Shown: in pieces, positions 45,140 to 56,229 of the stretch
Layout of the letters: each line of letters begins with the position of its first letter
Numbering within the stretch: the first letter of the stretch is position 1
From: Terfezia claveryi
Taxonomy: Eukaryota; Ascomycota; Pezizomycetes; Pezizales; Pezizaceae
Assembly: GCA_015179025.1 (NCBI GenBank)
Contig: WHUX01000169.1
Span: 1 to 64,000 of the forward strand
Direction: 5' to 3'
DNA length: 64,000 bases
Position numbers and translations under genes: made by a program
Notes under the pieces: model-generated
Seen by the model: the letters and a program-made list of their open reading frames with translations, nothing else
Told to the model about the DNA's origin: nothing
Databases searched by the model: none

Positions 45140-45310
45140 TTTTGCTCGCTCAATTCTACCCTGGTTTGCTCGCTCATTTTCTCGCTCATTTGCTCGCTCA
45201 TTTTCTCGCTCATTTTCTCGCTCATTTGCTTGCTCGATTCTATGCTGGTTTGCTCGCTCATTTTCTCGCTGATTTGCTTGCTCGATTGTATGCTGATTTG
45301 CTCGCTTGTT
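45140..45310 (+). repeat. ~15-bp tandem repeat in P1 left arm
   Basis: GCTCGCTCATTTTCTC-like units, about eleven copies. They create a spurious SEKMSEQMSEKM peptide on the minus strand. The mirror array lies at 49050-49215. Confidence 0.85.
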
Positions 45311-45800
45311 TGTAGGCTGATATCCAAGGCGAGCGAATATCCAGGCTGACATGTAGAGCGAGCGAATATCCAGGCTAACATATAGAGCGAGCGAATATGC
45401 AGGCTGATATCCAGGGTGAGCTAATATCCAGGCTGATATCCAGGGCGAGCGAATATCTAGGCTGGCATATAGAGCGAGCAAATATCCAGGCTGGCATGTA
45501 GAGCGAGCAAATATCCAAGCTGATATAGGGGGAATATGCAGGCTCACCAGAGGGGGTTATCCAGGCTAATATCTAGGGCCAGCAAATATCCAGGCTGATA
45601 TCTGGGGCGAGCAAATATCCAGGCTGATATATGGGGCGAGCAAATATCCAGGCTGATATATGGGGCGAGTGAATATCCAGGCAGGCATATTGAGCGAGCG
45701 AATATGCAGGCTGATATCCAGGGCGAGCTAATATCCAGGCTAATATCCAGGGCGAGCGAATATCTAGGCTGGCATATAGAGCGAGCAAATATCCATGCTA
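45310..45800 (+). repeat. 29-bp tandem repeat in P1 left arm
   Basis: Units such as AGGCTGACATGTAGAGCGAG + CGAATATCC, 29 bp, about sixteen copies. The mirror array at 47870-49040 is more than twice as long. Confidence 0.88.
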
Positions 45801-46205
45801 CTGTATGTTTCCTGTCGCTGTATGTTTCCTGTCTCTATGTGCTGTATGTTTCCTATCTCTATGCGCCTGTCTCTACAATTGAATTGGCAAGTGGAAAAAG
45901 TAACGAGTTTTAGCAGAATATAGCACTATAGTGTTTGAAACTGACAGTAGGCATAGCGCAGTGTCGGGTATCCATTCCTTAATGCTCCAGTTCACTATAT
46001 CTCCACCAAACCATAAGTCTACAACGAAGGCGACCTCATTTTGCCTTTTGACATAAGTGTCTTTCTTAGCGACTGCTCCAGGGATCGAGACTCCTTTTTT
46101 TCTATAACCTTTAATACGACTATGATCTTTGCCTGAGTAGTGATCGTTGCCAAATCAGGGTGACTACATCGTCGTCAACCTCAGTTACCTTGTTAGATAA
46201 TCATG
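45790..46205 (-). repeat. Dispersed repeat, copy 2 (inverted relative to 16533)
   Basis: Reverse complement of the element at 16533-17134. Present only in the left arm of P1: the mirror position (about 47765-47790) has no such insert. Its tail (CTGTATGTTTCCTGTCTCTATG, three to four units) is a tandem repeat. Confidence 0.75.
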
Positions 46206-46569
46206 AGAATAAAATGGATTATTTCAAAATACATATAATGCAGGTGAACTACAAGAACAAGCGCGGCTATGCTGGGAGACCATTTGTGTTGGAGTTTGGA
46301 ATGGGATGGTGACTGCGTAGAGGGTAGAGGTTAAGGTAGATATAAATCTAGGAATATAGTATCAAATGATTTACGTTGGTTAGGCCAAATGCGTAAGGAA
46401 ATATAAGAAGATATGAATATTTATGCTATCCCGGAACGGCCTGGGTAATCTCGCAATCTCGCAACGGCCCAGTCCATACCAGTATGGGGGGCCATACTGG
46501 TATGGCCCGGGCAATCCTGGAACGGCCCGGTCCATACCGGTATGGCCTGGAATCCCGGAACGGACCAGA

Positions 46570-47410
46570 ACATATATATATATGCGAGAAACTCATGTTT
46601 TTGGAGATATATATATATATGCTAGAAATACATGCATTCATGGGCATATATATATATATGCAAGAAACTCATGCTTTTGTAGACATATATATATATATGA
46701 GAAATCCATATATTCGTGGGCTTATATATATATATATACAAGAAACTCATGCTTTTGGAGACTCTTAGAGAAATCTATGCATTCGCGGGCTTATACATAT
46801 ATATATGCGAGAAACTCGTACTTTTGGAGATATATATATATATACAAGAAATCTATGCATTCGCAGGCTTATATATATATATAAACGAGAAACTCGTGCT
46901 TTGGAGATATATAAAGAAATTCATGCATTCATGGGCATATATACTTAATATATATGTGCGAAAAACTTGTGCTTTGGAGACATATAGAGAAATTCATACA
47001 TTCGTGGGCATATATACTTAATATATATATACGAGAAACTCGTACTTTTGGAGATATCGAGAAATGCAGGTAAGACTAGCCTCGTACCCAGACCCTCTGT
47101 TAAGGTAAGACTAATATATATGCATAAGCGAGAAACTTATGCATTAGCAGCCTCTAGATCTACATGGAATCAATCTATGTGCCTCCTAAGTACGAGATTC
47201 TCGTATATATATATATATATCTCCAAAAGCACGAGTTTCTCACATATATATATATATATCTCCAAAAGCATGAGTTTCTCACACATATATATATATATGC
47301 CCACGAATGCATGAATTTCTTGCATATATACATATATCTCCAAAAGCACGAGTTTCTCGCATATATAAATATATATGCCCATGAATGCATGTATTTCTCA
47401 TATATATGTT
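46570..47410. repeat. Centre of P1: inverted 38-39-bp minisatellite around a short loop
   Basis: Left half reads GCGAGAAACTCATGCTTTTG + GAGATATATATATAT. Right half is its reverse complement, CTCCAAAAGCACGAGTTTCTCGC. The loop 47065-47185 contains GCATAAGCGAGAAACTTATGC and GATCTACATGGAATCAATC. Confidence 0.85.
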
Positions 47411-47869
47411 CGAGTCCATTCCAGGATTCTAGGCCATACTGGTATGGACCAGGCCATTCCAGGATTGCTCGGGCCATACTGGTATGGACCGGGCCATTGC
47501 GAGATTGCAAGATTACTCAGGCCGTTCCAAAATAGTATAAATATTCATATCTTCTTATATTTCCTTATGCATTTGGCCTAACTAAGGTAAATCATTTGAT
47601 GGTATATTCCTAGATTCATGTCTACCTTAACCTCTACCCTCTATGCAGTCACCATCCCATTCCAAACTCCAACACAAATGGTCTCTCAGCATAGCCATAC
47701 TTGTTCTTGTAGTTCACTTGTATTATATGCATTTTGAAATAATCCATTTTATTCTCACGATTATCTAATAAGGCTATCTAACAAGCTGCGCCCCAAATAC
47801 CCTATCTGTACCAGCCTTCATATCCGTGTCCCTAGAATCCTAGATTTGCCATCCATATAAGCCTGTAAT

Positions 47870-49040
47870 TCACTGTCTATATTAGCCTGGATATCTGCTA
47901 GAATTGAGCAAGCAAATCAGCCTAGAATCGAGCAAGCAAATCAGCCTAGAATCGATTGAGCAAATCAGCCTAGAATCGAGCAAGCAAATCAGCCTAGATA
48001 TTCACTTGCTCTAGATATCAGCCTGGATATTAGCTCGCCCTAGATATTAGCTTGCCTTGGATATCAGCCTGCATATTTACTTGCCCTAGATATTAGCCTG
48101 AATATTCACTTGCTCTATATGCTAGCCTGAATATTCGCTCGCTCTACATGTTAGCCTAGATATTCGCTCGCTCTATATATTAGCCTGAATATTCGCTCGC
48201 TCTACATGTCAGCCTGGATATTCACTCACCCTAGATATCAGCCTATATATTTGCTTGACCTAGATATCAGCCTGGATATTTCCTCACTCTATATGTCAGC
48301 CTGAATATTCGCTCGCCTAATATGTCAGCCTAGATATTCGCTCGCCCTATGTGTTAGCCTAGATATTCGCTTGCCCTATGTGTCAGCTTGAATATTTGCT
48401 CACTCTAGATATCAGCCTGGATAACCCCCTTCGGTGAGCCTGAATATTCCCCCTATATCTCACTAGATATTCGCTTGCCATGGATATCAGCTTAGATATT
48501 TGCTCGCTCCATATACCAACCTGAATATTTGCTGGCCCTAGATATTAGCCTTAATAACCCCCTCTAGTGAGCCTGTATATTCCCCCTATATCAGCCTGGA
48601 TATTTACTCACTCTATATGCCTGCCTGAGTATTTGCTCGCTCTATATGCCAGCCTAGATATTTACTCACCCTGGATATCAGCCTGAATATTAGCTTGCCC
48701 TGGATATCAGCCTGCATATTCACTCGCCCTAGATATTAGCCTGGATATTCGCTCGCTCTATATGCCAGCCTGAATATTCACTCGCTCTATATATTAGCCT
48801 GGATATTTACTCACTCTACATGTTAGCCTGGATATTCGCTCACTCTATATGTTAGCCTGGATATTCGCTCGCTCTACATGTCAGCCTGGATATTCACGCG
48901 CCCTGGATATCAGCCTATATATTTGCTCAACCTAGATATCAGCCTGGATATTTGCTTGCTCTATATGTCAGCCTGAATATTCGCTCACCTAATATGTCAG
49001 CCTAGATATTCACTCGCCCTATATGTCAGCCTGAATATTT
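47870..49040 (-). repeat. 29-bp tandem repeat in P1 right arm (expanded)
   Basis: About forty copies of the reverse complement unit AGCCTGGATATTCGCTCGCT + CTATATGTC. Two copies of an AACCCCCT..GAGCCTG variant interrupt it at 48425 and 48550. Confidence 0.85.
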
Positions 49041-49049
49041 GCTTGCTCT

Positions 49050-49215
49050 ATATGTATCGAGCAAGCAAATCAGCCTAGAATTGAGCAAGCAAATCAGTGA
49101 GAAAATGAGTGAGCAAAGGAGTAAGAAAATGAGCGAGAAAATGAAGAAGCAAATGAGCAAGAAAATGAGTGAGAAAATGAGCGAGCAAATGAGCAAGAAA
49201 ATGAGCGAGCAACAC
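49050..49215 (-). repeat. ~15-bp tandem repeat in P1 right arm
   Basis: AAATGAGCGAGCAAATGAGCAAG-type units, mirror of 45140-45310. Confidence 0.85.
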
Positions 49216-49519
49216 AGGGTAGAATTAAGCAAGCAAAATTAATTGGAAGGAATGAACAGGAGAAAAGCTCTAAGTCCAGCTGGGCATACCTTGGAAATAG
49301 GGATTTGCCGTATCTTGCCGCCAGCCATTACAGTCGGATCGACTGGTGCTGCCTTAAAACCAGATTCCATGTCTTACCTACAATCATCCTGCCATGTCGG
49401 TTGGGGCTCCTCCTGCAATTGGCAAAACCTAGCACAAAGGAGGAAATACCCATATATAGGAAACGAATGAGAATACAAAAATATAGAAATGATAGCTTTT
49501 CGGCCTCTATATGTACATG

Positions 49520-49770
49520 CAATTCATACTTCCACTAGCTCTAGATATTGGTGTTTTGCATGCTTCTGCTAGTGCTATATATTGATGGTTTTTATGCTTT
49601 CGCTAGCTCTAGGTATTGGTGTTTTGCATGCTTCCACTGGTGCTATATACTAGTGTTTTGCATACTTCCGCTGGCGCTATATATTGGTGTTTTTCATGCT
49701 TCCGCTGGCTCTGCATATTAGTTTTTTCAGGCTTTTGCTAGCTCTAGATATTGGTGTGTTTCATGCTAGG
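49520..49770 (-). repeat. 34-bp tandem repeat in P1 right arm
   Basis: Units GGTGTTTTGCATGCTTCCGC + TGGCGCTATATATT, about seven copies. Mirror of 44560-44850. Confidence 0.85.
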
Positions 49771-50154
49771 AAGTATGATGGAAGTGGACCTACGTAACAT
49801 AGACTGAGGCAGATAATTTCTCATATGGATGCAGATATACAGGCTAAGAAGGACCCCCGATTGCAAGCCCCGATTGCAGGCTCAAATGGATATAGATATC
49901 TAGGCTAATATCTCCGATGTTCTTTGCCTAATGGTTGCTACAAAATTACCTTCATATCGGATATGTCCCTATTTAGTAATTTTAATGTCGCTGTAGCCAC
50001 TATGGCCACTGTGATTGTGGTAAATCCTTGTTGCTATCCATGACATTGAACAATTTAATCCCGTAATGGCCTAGTCCATTACGATATCCAGTCCATACCG
50101 GTATGGACCAGGCTATACTGGTATGGACCGGATCTCAGAACAGACCAGAACATA

Positions 50155-51180
50155 TATATATATGTCTCCAAAAGCACGAGTTTCTCGCACATATATATAT
50201 ATATGCTCGTAAATGCATGGATTTCTCACATATATATATATATCTCCAAAAGTACAAGTTTCTCGCATATATAAATATATATGTCCAAAAGCATGAGTTT
50301 CTCGCATATATACTAATAAGCCTCAAAAGCACGAGTTTCTCACATATATATATAAGCCTCCAAAAGCACAAGTTTCATGCATATATACTAATAAGCCTCA
50401 AAAGCATGAGTTTCTTGTATATATATATAAGCCTCAAAAGCACGAGTTTCTCGCATATATACTAATAAGCCTCAAAAGCATGAGTTTCTCACATCTATAC
50501 TAATAAGCCTCAAAAGTACGAGTTTCTCGTATATATACAAATAAGCCTCAAAAGAGCGAGTTTCTGATACATATATATGAGCCTCAAAAGGACAAGTTTC
50601 TCGCATATATACTAATAAGCCTCAAAAGCACGAGTTTATCGCATATATAGTAATAAGCCTCAAAAGCACGAGTTTCTCACATATATACTAATAAACCTCA
50701 AAAGCACGAGTTTCTCGTATATATATATATATATCTCCTGAAGCATGAGTTTTTTGCATATATACTAATAAGCCTCAAAAGCACAAGTTTCTCGCATATA
50801 TATATAAGCCTTCAAAAGCATGATTTTCACGCATATATACTATAAGCCTCAAAAGCACGAGTTTCTCACATATATACTAATAAACCTCAAAAGCACGAGT
50901 TTCTCGCATATATATATATATATCTTCTAGAGCATGAGTTTTTCGCATATATACTAATAAGCCTCAAAAGCACGAGTTTCTCGTATATATATATAAGCCT
51001 CCAAAAGCATGATTATTACGCATATATACTAATAAGCCTCAAAAGCATGAGTTTCTTGTATATATATATATATATCTCCAAAAGCATGAGTTTCTCATAT
51101 ATATACTAATAAGCCTCAAAAGCATGAGTTTCTCGCATATATATATATAAGTGTCCAAAAGCATGAGTTTCTCGCATACC
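50155..51180 (+). repeat. 38-39-bp minisatellite, P1 right arm
   Basis: Alternating units with CTAATAAGCCTCAAAAGCAC + GAGTTTCTCGCATATATA and ATATATCTCCAAAAGCATGAG, about twenty-five copies, some with shortened TA tracts. The left-arm counterpart at 43975-44110 has only three or four units. Confidence 0.88.
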
Positions 51181-51479
51181 CAAGTCTATATGAACAAGCC
51201 CGCCATTAGTGCTCCTATTACCCACTTCGGTAAACCTATGGCTGGCAGGCATATGTAGCCTGAAACATGTATGTGCTGATCTGTCATACCAGCATGCGTC
51301 AAATCTACCTTCTGACCAATCAACACATATTTCGAGGCCGCATCAACCGACACATATTTCTAGGGCTGCACAAACCAACAGAACACGAGAGCACGTGCAC
51401 TCCCTCTTTTCACAGGTATGACATATAACGCAGCCAGCCAGTAGTTGGTGGAAGGTCAAGCAGCCAGTGCTAAGGTTAG

Positions 51480-52260
51480 GACTCCCCCAGTGCACTCTCG
51501 AGATATTCCCCATCTATATGCACAGACATAGCCAAGTGCGTGAACTCGCCAGACAACCCACGGACTCTATGTGAAGACCTAGCTAATTGCTCTTAGGACA
51601 CCCAAAGTGTAGTTACGAGATATCCCTAATCTATGTACGCAGAGACAGACATAGCTAGGTACTGAACTCGCGAACTCTATGTGAAGGCATTACTAATTGC
51701 TCTTTGGATGCCAAAGTGTAGTTGTGAGATATCCCCAATCTATGTATGCAGACACAGGTATAGCTAGGTATGTGAACTCGCCAGAAACCAGTGGACTCTA
51801 TGTGAAGGCATTGCTGATTGCTCTTAGGGATGCCTAAACTGCAGTTGCGAGATATCCCCAATCTATGTGTGCAGACACAGGCATAGCTAGGTACTGAACT
51901 CACCCAAAACCAGCGGACTCTATGTGAAGGTATTGCTAATAGCTCTTAGGACTCCGCTAAGATATCTCCTATCAATATTCACAGACATAGCTAGGTATGT
52001 GAACTCGCTAGAAAGCCAGCGGACTCTATGTGGTGGCATTGCTAATTGCTCTTAAGACTCCGCAAGTGCACTCCCGAGATATTCCCAATCAATATGCATA
52101 GACATAGCTAGGTATGTAAACTCGCCAGATAACTAGCGGACTCAATGTGGAGGCATTGCTATCAATATGCACAGACATAGCTAGGTATGTAGACTTTCTA
52201 CCAAATTCACGGACTTCGTGGGACTGCCTAGCTAATTGCTCTACTACTAGGGGTTACTCG
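51480..52260 (-). repeat. 123-bp satellite array, P1 right arm
   Basis: Six to seven diverged units in minus orientation (GCATAGCTAGGTATGTGAAC, GACTCTATGTGAAGGC, GCTAATTGCTCTTAGGA, GAGATATCCCCAATCTATG). Confidence 0.85.
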
Positions 52261-52365
52261 TGGTAGTGGATAACTACATCAGCGAGGGCAGTTACTACTT
52301 TGTAGACTGCTGAGGTCTGGGAAGGGCTGGATTGTGGGAGGCATATGTGCAGACAGAGTCCTAGT

Positions 52366-52560
52366 TAGTGTGCACCACGGCTCGAGTTTTCGGACCCTTT
52401 AAGCCAGGCCAGATCTGCAAAAATGTTGAAAAAACTCTCCTTTATACCTATTTTGGCTACTTTATTACCTATTTAGGTCAAAATGATTACTAGAAATCAC
52501 TAAAAACTCTGTAGATTATTAAGAAAGGCAGTCAAAACTCGGGCCAGGGCGCACCCTAGT
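52366..52560. mobile_element. ~195-bp MITE-like insert in P1 right arm
   Basis: Absent from the matching position in P2 (59290: GAGTCCTAGTGGGATC). Terminal inverted repeats: GTGCACCACGGCTCGAGTTTT at the left and AAAACTCGGGCCAGGGCGCAC at the right (17 of 21 positions pair). Flanked on each side by CTAGT, a probable target duplication. No coding capacity. Confidence 0.75.
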
Positions 52561-53095
52561 TCTAGTGGGATCTATGATGGAATGGTTCGGTGGAAGTACA
52601 AATATGGCTCATCAGTGTATATAGAAGCTCAAGTTCACCTAGTGCATACAATGTATTGCTTATACCTGGCTGCCTTTGTCTGACTGCCCCTCTCTGCCTG
52701 GCTGCATTTGCCTGGCTGCTATTACCATTATTCTCCGTGTATGCTAAGGAGAGTGGACATGTTGCCTGTCAGGTTGTTGTGCCAGGGGGCACACCTGTAT
52801 TACAGAGTCATACTGTGGTCTTATAGCACCTGGACATTGAATGACTATGGATTGGCGCTTAGGGGCAGAAATAGTTAAGGGCTTGAGGGCGCGGATGCAT
52901 GAGATATACTAGGGCGCTGTTGCACAATATAGAACTCTAGGGTGCCAACCTTCTGAGTATAACGTCAGAGCGTGGCTCACATCAACAGGTGGCCATTATG
53001 GCATATAGGGTGACCAGGCATCTAAGGGGTTAGCATAGTCCGTCAGGAGGTCCAGAGGGGCGTTAAGGCGAGGAAAAATCTTTCGTGATGAACCG
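52561..53095 (+). repeat. P1 outer terminal segment
   Basis: Similar to 59290-59868 and to the reverse complement of 54116-54640 (GTTCGGTGGAAGTACAAATA, CAGTGTATATAGAAGCTCAA, GCGGATG, GTCAGGAGG, GGCGAGGAAAAATCTTTC). It carries a pol-II-like GTGTATATAGAAG. It ends inside the RNase H region of element F. Confidence 0.8.
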
Positions 53096-54115
53096 TATCT
53101 ACACAAGCCATCTATTGACTACTGATTCAGGTAAGTCTGATGCCGGTTGATTTAATTGATATACTAGTGTATTTGCATCAATCTCAACTAGAAATCATAC
53201 TCTATATAGGTAATTTCGTGTCTTTTTCAGTGCCTTTAGCAGACCTCGGCACTCTAGTTTCCCTGAATCATTGCCTTTTTCTGCACCTTTCCAGGCTCTA
53301 TTCTTATATCTGGTCGGATATCTTCTATTTTCATTGTCCAGCTTGGCCTATTGTAGTATCGCTCCCTATCCTAGTAATGACAAATCAACCGATAGGATAA
53401 TTCTGCTCCAATTGGGCTCGTAGTCTATTGGTCGTAATACAGGTGGACTAGTCAATCTTAATTTGAGCTCTGTCATTGCTTCTTCTTGCTCTTCCTTACA
53501 GCTGAACACTTCCTTGCTTTTTGTGAGCTTATACAAAGGTTCTACTAACCATATGAATTTTTCTATCCAAATCTGGTAATAAACGCAAGTTCCTAGAAAA
53601 GCCTTGATCTCTGTTACATTCCGACATGGGGGCTAATCCACTATCTTTCTGATCTTCTCTTCCAGTGGAGTCCTTCCTTCTGATCTACACATGAAGGAGA
53701 CAATCTTTAGTCCATTCTTCAAAAATTTACTCTTTCTCCAGCAATGGTTGCTCCTGCTCTTTCAAGATCTGCTAAAGTCTGGTCAATAGAATAAATAGCC
53801 TCTAAAACAAATCACCTAATGCCAGGGAAAAACTCTGCAAAAGTCCCATCCTCTAACTCGTACCAGCTTCTCAAACTAGCTTTAGATGCAATATCATCTA
53901 TAAATAGAGCAGCTAGTCTTTTCCCAATTTGCACCCTAATGGCCTTCCTAATAACTCAATCAAAATCTTGGACTCCATTCATATATCCTTGCAGTAAGGT
54001 TGTCATGCGTAATAACCTAAAAGGAGTGACAAAGATAGTTAAATCTCTAGACTCTGGTGCCAAAGCACATTGATCGTATCCAGAAAACAAATCCATTAAG
54101 GAAACAACATCAGGA
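53096..54115 (-). pseudogene. RT/RNase H segment of element F between the palindromes
   Basis: Minus-strand reading from 54115: VVSLMDLFSGYDQCALAPES, LLRMTTLLQGYMNGVQDFD, the catalytic FIDDIASKA, FVLEAIYSIDQTLADLERAGATI, EEQEEAMTELKLRLTSPPVL, IILSVD, LECRGLLKALKKTRNYLY, EIDANTLVYQLNQPASDLP, NRWLV then a TAG for the usual Trp. This joins in phase, through the AGGA flank, to the RT ending at 59873. It has numerous TAG/TGA codons, and the copy is dead. Confidence 0.85.
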
Positions 54116-54749
54116 AAGATTTTTCCTCGCCTCAACGCCCCTCTAGGCCTCCTGACGGACCACACCAACCCCTTGGACGCCTGGTCGCCCCATGCGCCCT
54201 GACGGCCACCTGTTGATGATCCACGCACTGACGTTGTACTCAGGAGGTTGGCGCCCTAGGGTTCTGTATTGTGTAACAGCGCCCTGGCACCCTAACTTGT
54301 GCATCCGCGCCCTCAAGCCATATACTGTTTCTGCCCCCAGGCGCCAATCCATAGTCATGCAACGTCCAGGTGCTACAAGAGCGCAGTATGCCTCTGTAAC
54401 GCAGGTGTGCGCCCTGGCACAACTACCTGACAGGCAACATGTCCACTCTACTTGGCGCACATGGAGAATAATGGTAATAGCAGCCAGGCAAACGCAGCCA
54501 GGCAGAGATGGGTAGTCAGGCAAAGGCAGCCAGGTATAAGCAATACATTGCATGCACTATGTGAACTTGAGCTTCTATATACACTGATGAGCCATATTTG
54601 TACTTCCACCGAACCATTCCATCATAGATCCCACTAGGACTCTGTCCTACGCATATGCCTCCCATAATCCAGCCGTTCCCAGACCTCAGCAGTCTCCAAA
54701 GTAGTAACCACCCTCGCTGATGTAGTTATCCACTGCCACGAGCAACCCC

Positions 54750-55910
54750 TAGTAGTAGACCAATTAGCTAGGCAGTCCCACAGAGTCCGCGGATTTGCTG
54801 GCGAGTCCACGTACCTAGCTATGTCTGCGCATATTGATAGGGGATATGTCGGGTGTCTCCTAAGAGCAATTAGCTAGGCAGTCCCACAGCGGATTTGCTG
54901 TCGAGTCCACGTACCTAGCTATGTCTGTGCATATTGATAGAGGATATCTCGGGAGTGCACTTGCGGAGTCCTAAGAGCAATTAGCAATGCCTCCACATAG
55001 AGTCCGCTAGTTTTCTGGCGAGTTCACACACCTAGCTATGTCTGTGCATATTGATAGGGGATATCTCTGCGGAGTCCTAAGAGAAATTAGCAATGCCCTC
55101 ACATGGAGTCCGCTGGTTTTCTGGTGAGTTCACATACCTGGCTATGCCTGTGTCTGCGCATATAGATGGGGGATATCTCGCAACTGCACTTGGGGCGTCC
55201 TAAGAACAATTAGCGAGGCCTTGACATAGGGTCCTTTGGTTTTCTAGCGAGTTCACATACCTAGCTATGTCTACGCATATGTTTTAGGGGATATCTCGCA
55301 ACTGCACTTTGGGCGTCCTAAGAGCAATTAGCAATGCCTTCACATAGAGTCCGCTTGTTTTCTGGCGAGTTTACGTACCTAGCTATGCCTGTGTCTGCCC
55401 AAATAGATTGGGGATATCTCGCAACTGCACTTTGGGCGTCCTAAGAACAATTAGCAATGCCTTCACATAGAGTCCGCTTGTTTTCTGGCGAGTTTAAGTA
55501 CCTAGCTATGCCTGTGTCTGCGCACATAGATTGGGGATATCTCGCAACTGCACTTTGGGCGTCCTAAGAGCAATTAGCAATGCCTTCACATAGAGTCCGC
55601 TTGTTTTCTGGCGAGTTTACTTACCTAGCTATGCCTGTGTCTGCCCACATAGATTGGGGATATCTCGCAACTGCACTTTGGGCGTCCTAAGAGCAATTAG
55701 CAATGCCTTCACATAGAGTCCGCTTGTTTTCTGGCGAGTTTACTTACCTAGCTATGCCTGTGTCTGCCCACATAGATTGGGGATATCTCGCAACTGCACT
55801 TTGGGCGTCCTAAGAGCAATTAGCTAGGCCTTCACATAGAGTCCGCGGGTTGTCTGGCGAGTTCACGCACCTGGCATATAGATGGGGGATATCTCGAGAG
55901 TGTACTGGGG
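54750..55910 (+). repeat. 123-bp satellite array, P2 left arm
   Basis: The motif CACATAGAGTCCGC recurs at 55341, 55464, 55587, 55710 and 55833, a constant 123-bp step. Older, diverged units (some shortened) extend to 54750. About nine units. Confidence 0.92.
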
Positions 55911-56229
55911 GAGTCCTAACCTCAGCGCTGGCTGCTTGACCTTCCGCCGACTACTGGCTGGCTGCGTTATGTGTCATACCTGTGAAAAGAGGGGGCACAC
56001 GTGCTCTCGTGTTCTGTTGGGTCGCGCAGCCTGGAAATATGTGTTGGTTGACGCGGCCGGGAAATATGTGTTGATTGGTCGGAAGGCAGATTTGCGCACA
56101 CTGGTGTGACAGATCAGCACATGCATGTTTCAGGCTACATGTGCCCGCCAGCCGTGAGTTTACCGAAGTGGGTAATAGGTATGGAAGATGAGCACTGGTG
56201 GCGGGCTTGTTCATATGGACTTGTGCATG

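Larger units (their letters stand above)
43147..53095. repeat. Giant imperfect palindrome P1 (~10 kb), foldback-like
   Basis: Sequence from 43.15 to 47.06 kb recurs in reverse complement from 47.20 to 52.25 kb in mirror order. Pairs: 43680-44000 with 51180-51480, 44110-44400 with 49900-50150, 44510-44850 with 49500-49800, 44855-45120 with 49230-49520, 46210-46330 with 47630-47790, 46400-46560 with 47430-47560. A ~120-bp single-copy loop lies at 47065-47185. The arms differ by many substitutions and by array length, so the structure is old and not a read artefact. The left arm lacks the terminal segment seen on the right (52250-53095). No protein gene is present. Confidence 0.88.

Noticed and set aside
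44848..45381. 177-codon minus-strand ORF (SEKMSEQMSEKM...) and its partners at 49039-49538
   Set aside because: The first third is a translation of the 15-bp array. The mirror copy in the other arm has stops and a different frame, so protein coding is not conserved.
46423..47535. Several 90-150-codon ORFs rich in Ile/Tyr/Cys in P1, also around 56.9-57.7 kb
   Set aside because: They are translations of TA-rich minisatellite in arbitrary frames and appear on both strands.
50155..51180. Regular repeats resembling a CRISPR array
   Set aside because: Units are contiguous minisatellite with variable TA tracts, no unique spacers, no cas genes, and the organism is a fungus.
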